This document shows, piece after piece, positions 60,823 through 64,000 of a stretch of 64,000 bases of DNA. Location: the NCBI RefSeq assembly GCF_042646065.1, contig NZ_JBHRTA010000030.1:248001-312000 (forward strand), in the 5' to 3' direction. Source of the DNA: Parapedobacter deserti. Lineage in GTDB: Bacteria; Bacteroidota; Bacteroidia; Sphingobacteriales; Sphingobacteriaceae. The notes under the pieces are model-generated. The model was not told the DNA's origin. It did not search any database and worked only from the letters and a program-made list of their open reading frames with translations. Positions within the stretch are counted from its first letter, which is position 1, and each line of letters opens with the position of its first letter. The position numbers were made by a program, and so were the translations under genes.

Positions 60823-62742
60823 ATGAACAGTGTAGAAATTCTTCATAAGTACTGGAAACATGAATCGTTTCGGCCGCTGCAGGAGGAGGTCATCCAGTCG
60901 GTCTTGATGGGTCGCGATACGTTGGCACTGATGCCTACCGGGGGTGGCAAATCAGTCTGTTTTCAAGTGCCGGCGTTGGTTAAAGAAGGGATATGCATTG
61001 TGGTGACGCCACTCATCGCATTGATGAAAGATCAGGTGGAAAACCTTAGGGCGAAAGGTATCGAGGCAGTGGCCATCTTTTCGGGCATGACTAAACGCGA
61101 GGTAGACATTATCCTCGACAACTGCATCTACGGCAACATTAAATTTCTGTACCTTTCACCTGAAAGGTTGGCTTCCGATCTGGTACGGGAGCGGATCCGC
61201 CATATGAATGTCAACCTGTTTGCCGTTGATGAAGCTCATTGTATTTCCCAGTGGGGATATGATTTCAGGCCGTCGTACCTTTACATTGCCGTGTTGAGGA
61301 CACTGCATCCCAGTATTCCATTTCTTGCACTTACCGCTACTGCTACCATAAGGGTCATAAGCGATATCCAGGACAAACTGGAATTTGCACAGCATAATGT
61401 TTTCAAGACAGGTTTCGGCCGAAAAAACCTCGCCTACATGGCATTCGAAGAGGAAGATAAGATAGGCAGGATGTTCCGGATTATCCGCAAGCTTGGCGGT
61501 AGCGGCATCGTTTACGTCAGAAACCGGCGGGAGACACAGGAGGTAACCCGCATCTTGTTAAACGAAGGGGTTTCGGCCGACTTCTACCATGCCGGTCTGG
61601 ATACCCCTGAGCGTGCACGCAAACAGGAAGCCTGGAAAAATAACAGCACGCGCGTCATTGTCGCGACCAATGCCTTCGGCATGGGGATCGATAAACCCGA
61701 TGTTCGTTTTGTTATCCACCTGGATTTACCGGATTCTTTGGAGGCCTATTATCAGGAGGCAGGGCGTGCAGGGCGTGATGGTAAAAAGGCATACGCTGTA
61801 CTTTTGCACCATCGCAGTGACCGCGACCGGCTTCTCCAGCACTTTGAGCTTAGTTTTCCGCCACTGGAAGATATCAAACGGGTGTACCAGCATTTAGGCA
61901 ACTATTACCAACTTGCATACGGCGCAGGCGAGGGTGTCACACTTGACTTTGATATTGCCGACTTTTGCTCCCGGTATAAGTTGGATGTGATCGCGACGCT
62001 CAGCGCACTGAAATTTCTCGAACGCGATGGCTGGATAACCGCCACCGATACGGTATACCTGCCCTCAAGGATTAAATTTGAAGCAGACCAACACGAGTTA
62101 TATCGGTTTCAGGTGGGCAATGCGGCTTATGACGGGCTGATCAAAACTGTTCTACGGAGCCATGGCGGCGCATTTGACCATTATGTCCCCGTACGTGAGC
62201 ACGACTTGGCCCGCCGCATGGGCAAACGCGTATCTGACATCATTGATATGCTGCGATACCTCCAAAATGCGGAGATATTGAGTTACCTTCCACAGACGGA
62301 TAGCCCCCAGCTGCAGTTTTTAAGGCCACGGGTGGATAGTAGGTGGCTGCATATCGACCGGCAGTACATCGTGCAACGGAAAATAATCAAACAGACGCAA
62401 CTTGATGCCGTGTTCCACTACCTCGATAGCAATACCTGTCGAAGTAAGTCGCTGCTGGCGTATTTTGATGAGCCGAAGTCGACACGCTGTGGGATATGCG
62501 ACAGGTGCTTAAAAAGCCAGAAAACGGAGGATCTGGACGATCAATTGCTGGCGGAACTGGTAGAAGTGCTGGCTGAAGGGCCGCTTTCCATAGATAAGTT
62601 GGTTACAGGCATGCGTTTAGGCGATGAGGAGGCCAGGCTAGCATTTATCCGTAAGCGGTTGGACGATGGAACCCTGAAGGTGAACGGAGATAAATATTAC
62701 CTCGGTCGGGATCAGCCCGGTGAACGCCAGCTTGTAGAATAG
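60823..62742 (+). CDS. recQ: ATP-dependent DNA helicase RecQ
   Basis: The start at 60823 (MNSVEILHKYWKHESFRPLQEEVI) aligns with the usual RecQ beginning and gives 639 residues, the normal size in Bacteroidota. Walker A is MPTGGGKS (37-44), the DEAH box is VDEAHCISQWG (135-145), motif IV-VI segments include YVRNRRETQEV, VIVATNAFGMGIDKPDVRFVIH and YYQEAGRAGRDGKKAYAVL. A four-Cys zinc cluster follows (CRSKSLLAYFDEP, then CGICDRCLK), as does a winged-helix region. A short tail has no clear HRDC domain. It unwinds DNA in recombination and repair. The gene is divergent from the PagL-like gene. Confidence 0.96.
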   Translation: MNSVEILHKYWKHESFRPLQEEVIQSVLMGRDTLALMPTGGGKSVCFQVPALVKEGICIVVTPLIALMKDQVENLRAKGIEAVAIFSGMTKREVDIILDNCIYGNIKFLYLSPERLASDLVRERIRHMNVNLFAVDEAHCISQWGYDFRPSYLYIAVLRTLHPSIPFLALTATATIRVISDIQDKLEFAQHNVFKTGFGRKNLAYMAFEEEDKIGRMFRIIRKLGGSGIVYVRNRRETQEVTRILLNEGVSADFYHAGLDTPERARKQEAWKNNSTRVIVATNAFGMGIDKPDVRFVIHLDLPDSLEAYYQEAGRAGRDGKKAYAVLLHHRSDRDRLLQHFELSFPPLEDIKRVYQHLGNYYQLAYGAGEGVTLDFDIADFCSRYKLDVIATLSALKFLERDGWITATDTVYLPSRIKFEADQHELYRFQVGNAAYDGLIKTVLRSHGGAFDHYVPVREHDLARRMGKRVSDIIDMLRYLQNAEILSYLPQTDSPQLQFLRPRVDSRWLHIDRQYIVQRKIIKQTQLDAVFHYLDSNTCRSKSLLAYFDEPKSTRCGICDRCLKSQKTEDLDDQLLAELVEVLAEGPLSIDKLVTGMRLGDEEARLAFIRKRLDDGTLKVNGDKYYLGRDQPGERQLVE

Positions 62743-62754
62743 GGTAATTTTCGC

Positions 62755-62762
62755 TACTTTTG
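62755..62762 (+). promoter_or_regulatory. putative -7 element (TACTTTTG) for icd
   Basis: A perfect TAnnTTTG match lies 21 bases before the ATG at 62784; TTG (62732-62734) is near the expected -33 position. Confidence 0.48.
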
Positions 62763-62783
62763 AGACCCAAATTCATACAGATT

Positions 62784-64000
62784 ATGTCGAAAAATACCAC
62801 GATTTTTTACACGAGGACTGACGAGGCTCCAGCTTTGGCCACCTATTCTTTTTTACCCATTGTTACGGCTTTCACCGCCCCGGCCGGAATATCGGTTGAG
62901 GAAAAAGATATTTCATTGGCAGGCCGGATTCTGGCAAATTTCCCGGAATACCTGACGGATGACCAACGGATCAGCGATGCACTGAGCGAATTGGGCCAGT
63001 TAGCCACCACACCGGAGGCTAATATCATCAAATTACCCAACATCTCTGCCTCTGTGCCGCAGTTGAAGGCGGCCATTGCCGAGCTGCAGGCCAAAGGATA
63101 TGCAGTGCCTGACTATCCTGCGGAACCGAAAAGTGAAGAGGAAGTGACCGCCAAGGCGCGATACGCCAAGGTGCTGGGGTCAGCCGTAAATCCTGTCTTG
63201 CGCGAAGGGAACTCTGACCGTCGGGCACCCCGTGCGGTGAAAAATTATGCCAGACAGCATCCGCACTCCATGGGTGCATGGTCGCCCGACTCAAAAACAC
63301 GGGTGGCTTCTATGCCGGACGGCGATTTCTATAGCAGCGAGCAATCGCTTACAGTGCCACAGGCAACTACCTTCTCCATTCAGTTTGTGGGCGACGATGG
63401 CGAAAAGGTGGAGCTTAAGGGTCCGGCTAAGCTGCTGGCAGGAGAGGTCATCGACTCATCCCGCATGAGCATCAGCGCATTGAAGCGCTTTGTAGCCGAA
63501 GAAATCAAGGCGGCCAAAGAAGCGGGCCTGCTGTTTTCTGCACACCTGAAAGCGACGATGATGAAAGTGTCAGACCCGATTATTTTCGGAGCCATCGTAG
63601 AGGTATATTTTTCGGATGTGTTTGCGAAGTACGCCAAATTATTCACTGAACTCGGGGTAGATACCCGGAATGGCTTGGGCGATGTCTATGCAAAGATAGC
63701 TGGACACCCACAAGAAGCTGAAGTAAAAGCAGCATTGCAAGAGGCTATCGGAAACGGGCCGGACATTGCTATGGTAAACTCTGATAAGGGTATAACCAAT
63801 CTTCATGTGCCGTCGGATGTGATTGTCGATGCATCAATGCCGGCAATGATACGTAGTTCGGGAAAAATGTGGAATAAGGACGGCGAATTGCAGGACACCA
63901 TCGCGCTTATTCCAGACCGCTCTTATGCCGGCGTATATGTGGCAACCATAGACGATTGCAAGCAGCACGGTGCCTTCGACCCGTCCACGATGGGGTCCGT
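62784..64000 (+). CDS. icd: NADP-dependent isocitrate dehydrogenase, monomeric type, C-terminus cut by window end
   Basis: From the ATG at 62784 the frame is open to the window end (405 codons of an expected 740). It matches monomeric IDH-II: MSKNTTIFYTRTDEAPALATYSFLPI, then PNISASVPQLKAAIAELQAKGY, GSAVNPVLREGNSDRRAPRAVKNYARQHPHSMG, HLKATMMKVSDPIIFGAIVEVYF and SDKGITNLHVPSDVIVDASMPAMIRSSGKMW. SNPVLREGNSDRR-type residues bind isocitrate. It converts isocitrate to 2-oxoglutarate and makes NADPH. With mdh at 19-20 kb it is the second citric acid cycle gene in the window. Confidence 0.96.
   Translation, partial: MSKNTTIFYTRTDEAPALATYSFLPIVTAFTAPAGISVEEKDISLAGRILANFPEYLTDDQRISDALSELGQLATTPEANIIKLPNISASVPQLKAAIAELQAKGYAVPDYPAEPKSEEEVTAKARYAKVLGSAVNPVLREGNSDRRAPRAVKNYARQHPHSMGAWSPDSKTRVASMPDGDFYSSEQSLTVPQATTFSIQFVGDDGEKVELKGPAKLLAGEVIDSSRMSISALKRFVAEEIKAAKEAGLLFSAHLKATMMKVSDPIIFGAIVEVYFSDVFAKYAKLFTELGVDTRNGLGDVYAKIAGHPQEAEVKAALQEAIGNGPDIAMVNSDKGITNLHVPSDVIVDASMPAMIRSSGKMWNKDGELQDTIALIPDRSYAGVYVATIDDCKQHGAFDPSTMGS

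Overview
The window looks like a chromosomal segment of a member of the Bacteroidota, most likely family Sphingobacteriaceae (Pedobacter, Parapedobacter or Olivibacter-like). Evidence for this: two SusC/SusD loci each preceded by an ECF sigma factor and a FecR-type anti-sigma factor, lipoproteins with Bacteroidota-style lipoboxes, an almost complete lack of Shine-Dalgarno sequences, and many matches to the Bacteroidota promoter -7 element TAnnTTTG. No rRNA, tRNA, CRISPR array, insertion sequence or phage gene was recognised. Genus-level placement is inference.

Layout. 1-3.6 kb: small sugar-acid/glyoxalase-type genes (truncated gluconolactonase-like lipoprotein, two VOC proteins, an FAH-family enzyme, a DUF1080 3-keto-glycoside hydrolase). 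3.8-12.2 kb: first SusCD locus (sigma, anti-sigma, SusC, SusD, a DUF1735 lipoprotein with a tachylectin-like C-terminus). 12.5-18.8 kb: three-gene operon of two cupredoxin-containing PVC-type dehydrogenases flanking an FG-GAP repeat protein. 18.8-28 kb, minus strand: a retropepsin-like protein, malate dehydrogenase, and an outer-membrane TamA-like/TamB-like pair. 28-30.1 kb: orphan ABC substrate-binding lipoprotein and an LLM flavin oxidoreductase. 30.2-46.3 kb: second SusCD locus (sigma, anti-sigma, SusC, SusD, iduronate-2-sulfatase-like sulfatase, two tandem FAD oxidoreductases), then a CstA-type transporter and a third PVC-type dehydrogenase ending in cytochrome c. 46.3-51.9 kb: MATE exporter, DeLey-Doudoroff galactonate genes (dgoA, dgoD, dgoK) and a LacI regulator. 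52-54.3 kb: Tat-exported sugar isomerase/epimerase and Gfo/Idh/MocA oxidoreductase, closed by a 22-bp terminator hairpin. 54.4-59.4 kb: PorV-like barrel, HhH-plus-barrel protein and ComEC. 59.5-64 kb: PagL-like lipid A deacylase, RecQ, and monomeric isocitrate dehydrogenase (cut by the window end).

How the genes work together. Two loci capture glycans at the cell surface; neither contains a classical glycoside hydrolase. Instead the neighbourhood is rich in periplasmic redox enzymes (three PVC-type dehydrogenases, two FAD oxidoreductases, a Gfo/Idh/MocA enzyme) plus a DUF1080 hydrolase and a sugar isomerase-fold protein. This fits oxidative (3-keto) glycan processing whose electrons go to copper or haem carriers, with sugar acids drained through the dgo pathway. 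That whole-window reading is inference. The most unusual structural observations are the swapped electron-carrier domains on the dehydrogenases, a matched RNA hairpin in both susC leaders, a set of genes whose -7 element abuts the start codon (candidate leaderless mRNAs), and an outer-membrane barrel with a ComEA-like DNA-binding head next to comEC.
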